Below are positions 41,675-52,943 of a stretch of 64,000 nucleotides of DNA, piece after piece (position 1 is the first letter of the stretch; the number at the start of each line of letters is the position of its first letter). The notes under the pieces were generated by a model. It was not told where the DNA came from, searched no databases, and worked only from the letters and a program-made list of their open reading frames with translations. Source of the DNA: Macrothele yani (lineage: Eukaryota > Arthropoda > Arachnida > Araneae > Macrothelidae); assembly GCA_039090855.1 (NCBI GenBank), contig CM077002.1, positions 80,728,194 through 80,792,193 on the forward strand. The letters run 5' to 3'. The position numbers and the translations under genes were made by a program.

Positions 41675-41910
41675 CCTGTAGCACGGTGAGGCACTCTGTT
41701 TACGAGCTCTCCTCACTGTATCCGCTCTCTCATCGTCCACTTTCACCGATTGCATCCTGTAGCACCATGAGGCACTCTGGTTACGAACTCTCCTCACTGT
41801 ATCCACTCTCTCACCGTCTATTTTCACCGATTGCGTCCTGTAGCAACGTGAGGCACTCTGGTTACGAGCTCTCCTCACTGTATCCGCTCTCTCGCCGTCC
41901 GGATCGTATG
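41675..41910. repeat. 81-bp tandem repeat in the Gypsy 5' leader
   Basis: Units start at 41675, 41756 and 41837 (CCTGTAGCAC-GTGAGGCACTC), each 81 bp, the third partial. The 27-codon period leaves an open minus-strand frame (41663-41878) that only translates the repeat. Confidence 0.85.
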
Positions 41911-42142
41911 TCTCCTTCGATGCGCTGGAACTCTTCTCCGCCGCAGCGTGCGAGAAGCGTCCTGGTTGCGGACCTCCTCTAGGCGTCCATCGTCGGATAA
42001 AGTTCTGTCGGTACCTTCTCTTTTATCTGTGAGTACCGGGATCTTTCTCTTGTTTACCTAACCGAATTTTTCCTCAGCCTGTCTCTCTTCTTAAAGTTCG
42101 TTTGTTCTATATCCTACTGACTGCGTCATTTTTATCTTTTGC

Positions 42143-43516
42143 TGAAAGAGCGAACGTGTTGTCACGTGACTTAGCGCCGCCTCCTATTTGAAGATCCGAG
42201 GCGTCCGCGCTACGTGGGCTCTCACAACAAACAGAGAGTTGTTTACGCTTCCCAGAAACACACACTCTCTCTCTCTCTCTCACTCTGTTCGAGCGAACAA
42301 ACGAAGCCTCCCCCACTTTAATATGCAAATCTCTGAACTGGGGAGGCGGAGCGACAACAGCTGATCATACGGAAATATATTCACCTTCAGAAATAATAAT
42401 TTGAAGAGAACTCTTGGTTAAAATACATATAAAACATTTATTTCCGCATCAATTTGACTTTTGATGGCGGTGGATTACTCGCTCTTGAACGTTAGGCCTC
42501 ACTATGACTGGACCTGGTAAAGATCGTGGAACGCGCAAGCTAAGATGGTCGAATTCTGCAGAAATATCACTCTGCGTTTAAGTCCTAACTTAGAGTCTCC
42601 TTGACACTAGGTAGACCTATCTCTCGTCGAAGCCTAAGGAATAGTCTTCTAGTTACCCTTTTCTAATCGATGTTTCAGTCGACTGTACGAAGTCCGTAAT
42701 TCAGTAGTATAACATCAACTACTCTACCGGAATCCCTGACACGGGCTGATTCCTTCTGCAGCGGCTACCTATCTCTTCCAGGATAGGTGCTCGCTCGCTT
42801 CCCGTGGACTTCGGGAGTCCACCGCAAAGCCAAGGCAAACGCGGCGCGCTTCTTTTCTATCGGAGAACTATCCCCTCCGCTTCCCGAAGACAGACTGACG
42901 AACATATCCTCTCGGAGTGATCTGCTCGCCTACCCCTTCACGCTGCACCTGTTTCAAGGGAGATGGTGCTGACCTTGTTCTCCACTGATCAGTTCATGCT
43001 GCTCTCCTCTCTGGTCACGTGGGTCACCTCTGGCGCCCTTCATCTGCCCCACTCCTAGGCGTTTTCTTGGTATCTGGATACTGGACCTTTAATTCTACCT
43101 TGCGCGTTCTCGCTTATCCTCATGCCATTCATTCGTGAGTGCCTCCTTCCAAGAAAGCAATCCTACCGCCGGAGTACATCCGTAGCAATACAATACACAT
43201 TGTTATACTGATACAAAAGAGTATGTCTGCATTTCAGACTTGTAGGCGACAGGTTGAAATGAACAATGTATCTGTGAAAGTCACAGTGTCCTTGACGATA
43301 CTCTGAGTTCGTAGAAAAAGGCCTCGCTCTTTCTAAGGCGTGAGCAGCTGAAGTGTTTTGTTATACATCTCAACTTCACACAAATAAAATATTCAACATA
43401 TTTTCGAACTTTCTGTCGCCTTTTTGGGATTTTGCAATGTTTCTTTTGTCAAAAAAAAAAACACATAATGTTTATCATTGAAATGAATTAACAACGTTAA
43501 TGTGTCCGTTCTTACA
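42143..43516 (-). repeat. 5' LTR of the Gypsy element
   Basis: 1,374 bp at the right, carrying the promoter for the minus-strand element. It has CT-repeat expansion at about 42270-42290 relative to the other LTR. A standard TGG-type primer binding site is not evident next to it (sense sequence GCAAAAGATAAAAATG). Confidence 0.85.
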
Positions 43517-44770
43517 ACGCCCTCTAGCGGGAATACTGTACGTTATTTAAAAAGGATAATGTTCCCTGTCTTTACTGCAGCGAATGGCACACAGTGAAAA
43601 AGAAATTTTTCAATAGGAGTTTTAGAAGAGGATTTGCGTTTGCAAACAAAAATACAAGCTAGCACCACCTAGCGCTAGAACTGTGACTACAAACCCCCAA
43701 AGTAAATGCAAAGTGTACCAAGTTAATAGTATCCACTGTTGAAAGATTTTTTTAAGTCGGACTTTTAGAAGCAGAGGTTTCGGAAATCACATATTAAAGG
43801 TTGGCGCCCCTAGCGAGAAAGTTGTGCGTTATTTTGGGCAGGAAATGCAATATTTTTTTTTTCTTAATTAGTAGCAACTTTCCAGAAAAGGATTTTTAAA
43901 TCGAGTTTCTAGACGTGCATATAACGCCGCAAATATGCTGTAAACGAAAACGAAAACTCATGCTCTCTAGTGACAAATTTCTGCTTCAAGAAAAATTTTA
44001 AATTATGTGCAGAACATTTCACAGAGAAAGAAATGTTCATGTCGTACTATTTAAAGCAGTGATATAGGTAGAATAAGATGTACAAGCATGCCCTCTGGCT
44101 CAAAATTATGCATTATTTTAAGTAGAAGGTGTTCTCAAAAAGGTTTTTCGATGTGACAGGTATCTGATCAAAAAAGAATGTTTCCAATCGAGTTTTCAGA
44201 ACGGCATATACAAGTGGAAATGCATCAAAATATAAAATATACACTTACGCCTACAAGTGGCAAAATATTCTTTACCAAAAATTAGAAATTTTATGCAGGC
44301 AGTTCTCCACTAGGAGCTCTATGCCACGCGAAAATAATTTTTCAAATCAAAGTATTAGACGCAGAAATATTGGCGGTCGCAAATAAGCCTTCTAACGGGA
44401 AAACTGGGTACTACTTGAAAAACGAACTGTACCCAAACTAGTCTTCGTTTTAAATAAAGGGAAGAAAAAAAAATTAAATCGGATATTCAGCAGCAATTTT
44501 ATGGAATAAAATATATTTTGAATTCGCTAACATCTGCATTCACGCCATCTTGCGACGAAGTTAAGCACCGAGAAAAAAAAAAAAAAAAAAAAAAAAAAAC
44601 GAAAAGCAAGGATCATCGTTCTCAGTGTTCGAACTTTTTAATGCAAAATGTTTTTTTAAATAGGACTGATAGTTGTAGAGATGTGGTGTCCGCAGACAAA
44701 CGGACAAATTGATATCAAAAGCACGTACTTTTTTTTTATGAAAGACGTGCTGAAAAGTACTTGCTTAGAT
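43517..44770 (+). repeat. Higher-order repeat copy 3, right part
   Basis: Resumes with ACGCCCTCTAGCGG at 43517. Diverged boxes follow near 43662, 43804, 43949, 44089, 44246, 44381 and 44541, about 140-160 bp apart. It ends in an A run (44574-44600), then AGCACGTAC...AAAGACGTGCT near 44721-44750. The spacing is conserved although most boxes are mutated. Confidence 0.65.
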
Positions 44771-45540
44771 TAACATTCTGTCCGTATGTGGACAATATAT
44801 AGTCGTTTCCCATACAATCCTTACTTTCTTATATTACATAGTTTTGCCGCCAGGTGACGCAAAGGTTTGTTTTTAAAGCCATCGTTTCGCTTCTAAATTA
44901 TCGATTGACAGAAAATTGTTATGACAAAAATTTGCGTAATCCAAAATATCCAATAGTAAAGCTTCTAAGACACCTAACAGGGTAAAGAGACAGAATACCT
45001 TTTTTTAACTAAAAAAATCGCTTAAAATTTCTGAATTTCCTCAACTTTAAATGAAATTTCAGAAACAGAAAATTCGCATTTTTCTTATGGATCATCAAAT
45101 AAATAACACGTTCTCAAGATGAGGAATACTAAAACAGAGTTATTATTATAATTGTAAAAAACTAATATGCTTTCATGCGCGTATTTATTTTCCATCGAAT
45201 ACCTATTGCTGTACCTTTTCCTTTCCTTAAATGTCTTTTTCTTAATTTCCTTTACCGTTTTATATTCCTTTAAAATCATTAAAATCTATGTTATGGGCTT
45301 TCATTTTGTCTTTTACTTAATTTGTGTTTTTCTTTCGTTAAAAAAGCATTGTAGTGATAATCTATGATCTGGATTACGGGTTTTTGCTTTGGCCAAATAT
45401 TGGCTGCACATAGGTTTATTATTCAGAGTCGTATATCTGTCATCCCGCTGGACAGACGACGAAAACAGGACTGTGACGTACTACGTAACATGATGCAGAT
45501 GACGAGTTAATGCATGAGTCAAATCGACAGTGAAGCAACT
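44771..45540. other. Unassigned AT-rich sequence
   Basis: GTTTTGCCGCCAGGTGACGC near 44841 looks like one reversed box of the higher-order repeat, so a scrap in the opposite orientation may be present. No gene. Confidence 0.4.
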
Positions 45541-45541
45541 A

Positions 45542-46775
45542 CACTGAATGGCCACTTTATTATGACCACCTCCTCCGTACTTCGTTGGGCCACCTTTTGC
45601 CTTTAATACTGCGTCGATTCTTCGTGGCATGGACACCACGAGACGCTGATAGGTGGTTTGTGGAATCTGAGACCATGCTTCATGAATAGCACTTTCCAGG
45701 AGTGTGAGATTGCAGGGTTGTGGATCCAGCTGTCTGATGGCTCGTTCAACTTCATCCCACAAAATCTCAATTGGGTTGAGATCTGGAGATTGTGGGGGCC
45801 ACCCAAGCAAAGTAAACTTACCGGCATGTTCCTGAAACCAATCCTGTACAATACGAGCACTATGGCAAGACGCATTATCTTGTTGAAAGTAGCCATCGCC
45901 ATTGGGATAAACCATCCACATGACAAGATGCACTTGGTCCGCAACGATGTTTAGATATGATGTGCCAGTCAGACGTTGATCAACACGAATTAAAGGGCCC
46001 AAAGCATGTCAGGAAAACATTCCCCAAACGATAACGTTGCCTCCACCAGCTTGAAGGGTTGTAGCAATGCATTTGGGTTCCATGCTTTCGTGCTGTTTCC
46101 GCCAAATTCTCACTCTGCCATCGGCATGGTGCAACTGAAAACGTGATTCATCGGACCACATAATTTGTTTCCAATTATCGACTGTCCAATCCTTGTGCTC
46201 CTGTGCTAACTGGAGACGTTTTCTCTTGTTAACTGCAGATAGCAAAGGTGTTCGAACAGGCCTTCAGCTGCCATATCCCATCCGATGCAGTGTACGACGA
46301 ACAGTGCGTGCAGAGATCATTTGAGGTGATCTTTGATCAAGATGGTCTGCAATTTGCTGCACTGTTGCCCTTCTGTTGTCTGTTACCAGTCTGGACACTC
46401 TCCGTTCCGCCCGAGCAGTCACTAGTCAATGACGACCACACGTTGCACGTGGAGCCCCAGTTTTTTGGCTGGCAGTCCAGTCTTTAAACACTTTAAATAC
46501 AGCTGCTGTGGAACATTTCACGAATGCGGCGGTTTTGGTGACTCTCGCTCCATGGCTCCGAGCTCCTACAATCATCCCACGTTGAAAGTCCGTCAAATCG
46601 CATTTTTTACCCATCTCGTCACCCAAAAAAAATCACTTTTACTACTGTTGCAAGCACTAAGCTTTCCCTTTTTATACTAGCCTCGCCCTATGGAGGCAAC
46701 AGCGTGCAGCCATAGCTCATTTGCTTAAAACTGTTCGGTAGTCATAATAAATCGCAAAGAACTTTATACAGGTCT
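45542..46775 (-). mobile_element. Tc1-like element with broken transposase (DD36E type)
   Basis: The left end is TA plus CACTGAATGGCCACTTTATT at 45540. The right end near 46735-46775 keeps GGTAGTCATAATAAA but is otherwise eroded. Transposase frames on the minus strand: 46626-46426 (helix-turn-helix), 46245-46009 (MWSDESRFQL, first Asp) and 46002-45481 (FQQDNASCH and SPDLNPIEILW). A TGA replaces Trp between the last two frames. The second Asp and Glu are 36 residues apart. Frame breaks make it inactive. Confidence 0.8.
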
Positions 46776-46869
46776 ATTTTCGACATCACAAATTAATATC
46801 GAAAACAAACGTTGCTAACTTTTCTCCTCATAATTGACCGAAATATCACACTCTTGTCGATCCTTCTTT

Positions 46870-47384
46870 TTTGCTAACACGTCTTTTGTAAAAACAGTAC
46901 GTGCTTATGGCATCACATTGTCCGTTCATCCATCTGTCCGCCAGTAGACACCATTTCTCTGCAACAATTAGTACGATTTGAAAAAAATATTGCACTGGGA
47001 AGCTGGCAATGTGAAGACGATGACCATTGCTTTCAGGGTTTTTATTAATAAGATGCATAACTCCGCCGTTCTCGGGAGAAAATGCGGATTCTATCAAAAT
47101 ATATCTTATTCCATATCATTGCTTTTAAATATCCGATTGAAAAACTTATTTCTTCCATTTGATACCACTGATAACAAAGACTATTTCGGGTACAGTTTCT
47201 TTTTCAATTAATGCGTAGGTTTTTTTGCTAGGGGCATCTCTGCTTCTAATAGTCCGATTTGAAAAATTCTTCTTGCATTGGATAAAACTCTTGATAGAAA
47301 ATCTACTGTATATATCTTCTAATTTTTGGTAAAGAATGGTTTGGCCACTAGCGGGGAGTAAGAGTATATTTCTGTTTCTGATGT
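46870..47384 (-). repeat. Higher-order repeat copy 4 (reverse), terminal part
   Basis: It starts with the reversed terminal hairpin (GCTAACACGTCTTTTGTAAA ... GTACGTGCT) and reversed (CGTC)n-like CCGTTCATCCATCTGTCCG. Boxes follow in complement: near 47228 (CTAGGGGCA) and 47345 (GGCCACTAGCGGGGAG). It is cut at TA 47384-47385 by a Tc1-like insertion and resumes at 48598. Confidence 0.65.
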
Positions 47385-47385
47385 A

Positions 47386-48596
47386 CACTGAAGTGCCCGA
47401 AAAACTGGTACACCAGCCTAATACTTGGTAGGTTCCCCACGAGAGCGCACGATAGCAGAAATACGACGGGCCATGGACTCCACTAGCTTCTTGAAATAGG
47501 CTGTAGGCAATGCACACCATACTTCCTGCATAGCGCTGCACAATTCGGGTGCATTCCGAGGTCTCGGATTCCTGTGTTCGGTAGCGCGTTGCATGGCATC
47601 CCAAATGTGTTCTATCACGTTCAGATCTGGGGACTTGGGTGGGAATGGCAGCACCCCAAACTGAGATGAATGCTCCTCTAATCATAATGTAGCATCCCGA
47701 CACTTGTGTGGAGGTGCATTGTCCTGTTGGAACAGGCCCAACCCGTCAGCATGAATGCAGGATATGAACGGGTGTACCTCGTCAGAAAGGATGCGCACAT
47801 AGCGTTGGCCAGTCACTGACGTTTGTAGACGTACCAAGGGTCACAGTGAAGGACAGCTAAAATCACCCCATACCATTACGGAACCCCCACCAGCCGGTAC
47901 AGTTCCCTGTTGACAGGCGAAATACATGGCTTCATGGGGTTTGCGCCTTACACGAATCCTTCCATCTGTCCGATACAGTTGAAAACGCGACTCGTCAGAC
48001 CAGGCTACTTGTTTCCAGTCATCAAGTATCCAGTGGCGGCGTTGCCGTGCCCAAGCGAGGCTCATAGCTCTGTGTCGTGCACCCATCAAGGGGACTCGAG
48101 TTGGGCGTCGGCTCCCAAAGCCCATATCGTGCAAGGTACGTTGCACAGTCCGGACGCTGATGCTTGTTGAGGCTCCAGCATTGAATTCCGATGATACCTG
48201 CGAGAGTGTCGCACGCCTATCGCAAAAGACGATTCTTGACAGCCGACGATGGTCACGTTCACCCAATTTCTTTTTACGGGCACTCTGGTATCGTAGGTTG
48301 GAGGTTTTTCAGGAATTCCTGTAGTTACGGTACACCCTTGCAATGGTCGTCCGTGAAAATCCGAACTTCGTTTCTACCTCCGAAATACTATGGCCCATCT
48401 CACGAGCGCCAACTATGACACCGCGTTGAAAATCGCTTAAATCGTTATTACTTGTCATTCTCATTCCGAAAACAGCTAGCAAGGATGTCTATCGCTTTAT
48501 ATACGCACTGGCGGACTCAACCAAGTACGCGCATAGGTGACGTTGCTATGTATTTTCCATAAGCTCGTCTGTACCAGTTTTTCTGGCACTTCAGTG
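47386..48596 (-). mobile_element. Tc1-like element inserted in higher-order repeat
   Basis: TA duplications at 47384-47385 and 48597-48598. Inverted ends CACTGAAGTGCCCGAAAAAC and the complement of AGTTTTTCTGGCACTTCAGTG match over about 26 bp. 1,211 bp long, with the transposase on the minus strand. The flanking repeat joins cleanly across it, which proves insertion. Confidence 0.9.
47418..48458 (-). pseudogene. Transposase in one frame with three TGA codons
   Basis: From ATG at 48458 (MTSNNDLSDFQRG) to the stop at 47418 the whole gene stays in one frame (~346 codons) but holds TGA at three places: after YRNYRNS, after DFSCPSL and after CRDATL. The helix-turn-helix, VAWSDESRFQL (first Asp), FQQDNAPPH (second Asp) and SPDLNVIEHIW (Glu, 36 residues later) are all readable. 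It ends at RSRGEPTKY, a normal C-terminus. Decay is only by point mutation. Confidence 0.85.
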
Positions 48597-48597
48597 T

Positions 48598-49500
48598 ATT
48601 TCCAGCAATATCTGCGCTTCTGAAAACTCGATTTAAAATTTTTTTTCACGGTCAGATACAGTTCACTATGAATATACCCCCACCCCACCTCCCCAAGAGG
48701 TGCAGATATATTCGTATTTTTTTCGATAACTCTGCTTCTAGGAGTCCGATTTATAAAATACTTTCTTTGTCGGAGAGCGTTTCTGGCGCAAAATGTTTTA
48801 CACACAATTTAAAAATTTTCTTACCCAACAAATATGCTGCTAAAGGATATAAGTTCATGTTTCCGCTTGTACTGTATTAACAGCAATATCTATGCGTCTA
48901 AAAACCCGATAGAAACAAACAATTCTTTGAGATACAAACTACTAATACATCTTGTGTGCGTTTGCTGCCAAAAATAGTGTAGTTTTCCCGCTAGACGGCG
49001 CAAATGCTTAATCTGTTTTGTCGATCACCGCTTCTAAAAGTCCATTTTAAAAAATTATTTTATCACTGGGTACAATTTCCCTTTTGAGACACTATGCCTG
49101 TACTCATGATTTTTTCGGTAGTTCACAGTTCTGCCACTAGGAAGGGGTGTTAGCGTGTATTTCTGTTTGCAACTGTACCTCCGTTACTTAAGATCCCATT
49201 TAAAAAATTCGTTTTTTTTTTTTTTCACTGTATGCCATCCGCTAAAGTAAAGATGTGAAATATTATGCTCTTTAAATAATACACAGTCTCCTCACTAGGG
49301 TGTGTAAATATAAAAAGTTTTTCTCGTTATCTCTGCTCCTAGAAAACGTGTTTGAGAAATTATTTTTTCTTAGAATAGCCTTTGCCATGAAGAATACTTC
49401 TTGCATATTTACCACTTTTCCATTATTCAAAACTCTTTGGTTAGGGAGGCGCAAAATTATATCAGGTTTTCCTTTGTATTTCTTCTTCTGTTAGATTTAA
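48598..49500 (-). repeat. Higher-order repeat copy 4, remainder
   Basis: Reversed, diverged boxes lie near 48990 (CCCGCTAGACGGCGC), 49133 (CTGCCACTAGGAAGGGG) and 49288 (CTCACTAGGGTG). Linkers have the reversed word TCTGCTTCTA-GAGTCCGATTT. Confidence 0.6.
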
Positions 49501-49534
49501 AAATGCCTTTGTTTCTGATATCATACTTCAGCTA

Positions 49535-51075
49535 CACTGCTGGACAATTGCTAAGGACGGATCATAAACTGCTATATAGCGCATAAAAAAGTAAGTGTGG
49601 TTGGATGCCAAGTGAAATGAAATAATGTCAGAATGCCAGGACATTACAAGAAAGACAATTTATTGTGCTTTGAAATCCAGAAGGCTGTGGAACGTGTTCA
49701 AGGGACAAACAGGCCATTTTGTGCAGAATACGTAAACGTGAAAAAAATGCAATTACCGTCCGCAGGCGTTCCGGCGTAAGATGTCAATACGGGATATGGC
49801 CACCATGGAGGGCGATGCAAGATTCCACACGTTCTGTCATGCTTCGCACAACATTATCAAGCAGCTGTTGGGGTAATTTATCCCATTCCTCTGTCAGTGC
49901 GCGGATGATGGTGTCCTTGTTTATTGGAGGGCATTGGCGACCAGCAAGACTCCTCCCCAAAGCATACCATACATTTTCAATGGGATTCAGATCTGGAGAA
50001 CGTGCTGGCCATACGAGGCGTTGAATACCCTCGCTCTCAAGACACTCCTGGACAGCGACTGTTCGATGACATGTTGCGTTGTCGTCCACGCAAATGAATC
50101 TATCACCGACAGCCCCACGGAACATGCGAACATGAGGTAGCAGAACATCATTAATGTATCGTTGGCCAGTCATAGTCCCAGTTGGAAGCACATAAAGGGA
50201 CGTACGGCCATTGATCATGATGCCAGCCCATACTATGACACTACATGTCGGATATCTGTCCCTTTCCTCTATGTTTGCTGGACAATATGCAGTACCACTA
50301 TCACGCCAGATCAGTTGTCGTCGACAATCAGACGATAGACTGTATATACTCTCATCTGAGAACAGGACAGCAGACCAGTCGTTATCAGTCCAATTGCGAT
50401 GTTGATGGCACCATTGCAAACGGGTGGTACGGTGACGTCTGGACAATGGGATGCACACAACAGGACGGCGGGCGTATAGTCCTCCTTCATGCAAACGTCT
50501 GGCGACAGGTTTTCGGGAGATCCGTTTGCCAGTAGCAGCCATAAACTGATTTGCTACCTCACTAGCTGTGCTGCGCCGGTGTCTTTTTGTTGATAGCACT
50601 ATGTACCGATTTTCTGCAGGTGTCGTACTGCGAACACGACCTCCCCCGTGACGTTTGCTACCCTCTCCATTTATTTGAAATGATTTCCAAAGCCTTGAAA
50701 CAACATTGTGGCTGACGTCGAACTCCCTGGCAACATCTGTTATTGTTCGCCCTTCTTCAATCTTGCCAATAATACGGCCATGCGTAAAATCATCTAGGTG
50801 ATGTCGGGAAGACATACTGAAAATTGCAAGTTCGTCAACTGATTCTTTGCCTTTCAACTTTGCGTTTGAACAACAACGGTCAATACGCGTCAAATCCTTT
50901 ATATCTCTTATCAGCGCTTTGACGTCACGAACAAGTTTGGCAATCCAAAATTTGCATACGCACAACACGTCTTACTGTATCCCGCACTTATGCTAATTTC
51001 TACATTTTCCTGCCTTCCATTTTATGGTTGCTATCGTTGCTATTGTCATTCGTCCTTAGCAATTGTCCAGCAGTG
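49535..51075 (-). mobile_element. Complete Tc1-like transposon (1,541 bp)
   Basis: TA at 49533-49534 and 51076-51077. Inverted ends CACTGCTGGACAATTGCTAA and its complement agree over about 25 bp, with one mismatch near the inside. The transposase is intact. The element sits at the far edge of higher-order repeat copy 4. Confidence 0.9.
49784..50968 (-). CDS. Intact DD34E Tc1-like transposase
   Basis: 394 codons as an open frame. The ATG at 50815 (MSSRHHLDDFTHGRI, residue 52) gives 343 residues, the family norm, and is the likely start. The N-terminus has a helix-turn-helix (GRTITDVAREFDVSHNVV) and GRVRSTTP, an AT-hook/GRPR-like linker. Catalytic residues are Asp205 (LFSDESIYS), Asp296 (VDDNATCH) and Glu331 (SPDLNPIENVW), with 34 residues between the last two. 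It ends at CIALHGGHIPY. With intact ends and TA sites it could still be mobile. Confidence 0.9.
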   Translation of the reverse strand: MLCVCKFWIAKLVRDVKALIRDIKDLTRIDRCCSNAKLKGKESVDELAIFSMSSRHHLDDFTHGRIIGKIEEGRTITDVAREFDVSHNVVSRLWKSFQINGEGSKRHGGGRVRSTTPAENRYIVLSTKRHRRSTASEVANQFMAATGKRISRKPVARRLHEGGLYARRPVVCIPLSRRHRTTRLQWCHQHRNWTDNDWSAVLFSDESIYSLSSDCRRQLIWRDSGTAYCPANIEERDRYPTCSVIVWAGIMINGRTSLYVLPTGTMTGQRYINDVLLPHVRMFRGAVGDRFICVDDNATCHRTVAVQECLESEGIQRLVWPARSPDLNPIENVWYALGRSLAGRQCPPINKDTIIRALTEEWDKLPQQLLDNVVRSMTERVESCIALHGGHIPY

Positions 51076-51077
51076 TA

Positions 51078-52942
51078 TTAGAAAAATTTTGTGTGGAATT
51101 GTATTTTCGTAGCATACCTTTTTCCATTATTAGATGTTTTACCTATTGCAACAATCCGGTTGAATTTATTTATTTGTAACGGGTTCCATTTGACTGTGAA
51201 TTACTTTGAAATAGTTGATTTGTGTCGGGAAAGGTTCAAACAGACCTGCTCATTACAACTGAAAACTTGGTAATTTTTTTCAACATGAGCAATAACATTT
51301 CAAGGTTTTTCCAGATGTAGTTATATCTGTCGTAAGAACCATTGAAGTTGTTCTTAAACTCTTTCGATTGTTATTGTGATCCTTCCTCGAGTAGCATATT
51401 TTGCTGATTTTTGTTGAGCTGGTTTTTTAGATGGAAAACATTTTATTTCCCCTGAGGGTCACGCACGTTTCCCGAGCCTTTACTTTCCACATATTATGAG
51501 CATGCTTGTGTCTCCTGTTACTGTAAATTAGGAATTGCTGATGCATTGATATCAATAGAATTTTTCCACCCCGAAAACAAATATTCTTCTTGATGACTTC
51601 ATTAGCTTGGATGCGCTCACAAATTGCTCATTAATTCATGGAACACCGCTGGTTTTGCCCAAAGCAGTGGTTCTTTTTTTCTTTATCCTTCTTTTAATTT
51701 CATAATATAAAAAAGTGGGGTCACATTTTCTAGCTACAAGAACAAATTTTGTTTTACCAGAAGATGCAGTGCTTCCTCCTTACGAAAGACAACTACAGCG
51801 CTTCCAGCCAAAAGAATTAAAGGTGACAGTTTACGGATTGCCTCTCAGAAACTCGCAGAGACGAACTTTTGACATTTATTGATTCAGTGATGCAGTTTGG
51901 GATTATTCCATTATTAAGTTACCTCATCACACTGCTGTTCTTTTCTCTTACCACCACAGCTGTTTCCTTTGGCGACATAATTTTATTGTTGAACACATTT
52001 ATCAGTTAAAAAAACAGGGACCTTACTCTAACTTTGGATGAGCCTGGAGGTATTGAACGGACTCTTCCTTCTGGGAGTATAACACCTTTTATGTTTCTGG
52101 GAACCATTATAAAGGTAATCTTGCAGCTGAATGGTTAATCGGCACTCATTGTTCTCTCATGGTATGTGACTAATTTGCAGAAGGAGTCAAGTATGGCTTC
52201 TGAGTCTTCAGAAATTCTCTGCTTGAGCACAAGGAATTCCCCCAAAAACTGTATATCAGAAAACATTCGATGCCTTTTTCTTTCACACTATGAACAATTT
52301 GTAAATACATTCATCTACAAATAAAAGATGTATTTTATTTTATCTAAGCTAGAAATCTTTTAATTTTTCTTTCTATTCTTTACTCGAGATTTTTGCTGCA
52401 TTTTTACCGTTCCAAAATATTAGTCATAGAAAGCAGCTGTATTATTGTTTCTATATTAAGAGATCAATATTTGCTCTTAGGTTTGCATACTTCATTAGAA
52501 AGTTGAACAATAAGAGGGCGTTGTGTAACTTACTAAGTTGGCTGCATTAGACAAAACAAAAATTGGGAACACAGAGCAGAGAAGTTCTATACTTCAGACT
52601 TTTAAAGGCGAATATCCAATAAATTCGACATCGTAGAAAGAAAAATACTTAGCCTCAATACACGCAGTACGAAGAGAAATTATCAACGATCTGCAGTTCG
52701 CTTTGACAATAACGTATCTAGAGGATAAAAAAGCAATTCAAATTGGAATTACGAGTAGCTGGTTAAACATAATTTAACGGCAACTACAATATGTACTGTA
52801 GTAAAATCTCTCAATAGCAATTTTACTGCATAACAGCTGATAAATGCTGAGGTACCACATTCTAGGACCTCAGCACTTATCTGCTATAAGGGAGTCTTCC
52901 TGCTGGGCCCACCTGAGCTTACAGTATAAAATCCTACATAAT
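51078..52942. other. Unassigned region
   Basis: About 1.9 kb of AT-rich sequence, no gene or recognisable element. A short palindromic word GGTACCTCAGCA... occurs near 52840-52880. Confidence 0.4.
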
Positions 52943-52943
52943 A

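Larger units (their letters stand above)
37095..43516 (-). mobile_element. Defective Gypsy-type LTR retrotransposon (6.4 kb)
   Basis: LTRs of 1,362 bp (37095-38456) and 1,374 bp (42143-43516) begin and end TG...CA (TGTAAG...CTTACA; the right one starts TGAAAG). The 5-bp target duplication ACGCC is at 37090-37094 and 43517-43521. Coding is on the minus strand: gag (41091-40078), CCHC knuckle, aspartic protease, a scrap of RT thumb, then RNase H ending close to the 3' LTR. Most of RT and all of integrase are absent, so the copy is non-autonomous. LTRs differ at a low percentage of sites. It interrupts one subunit of the higher-order repeat. Confidence 0.85.

Noticed and set aside
41663..41878. 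Basic repeat protein in the Gypsy leader
   Set aside because: It only translates the 81-bp tandem repeat.
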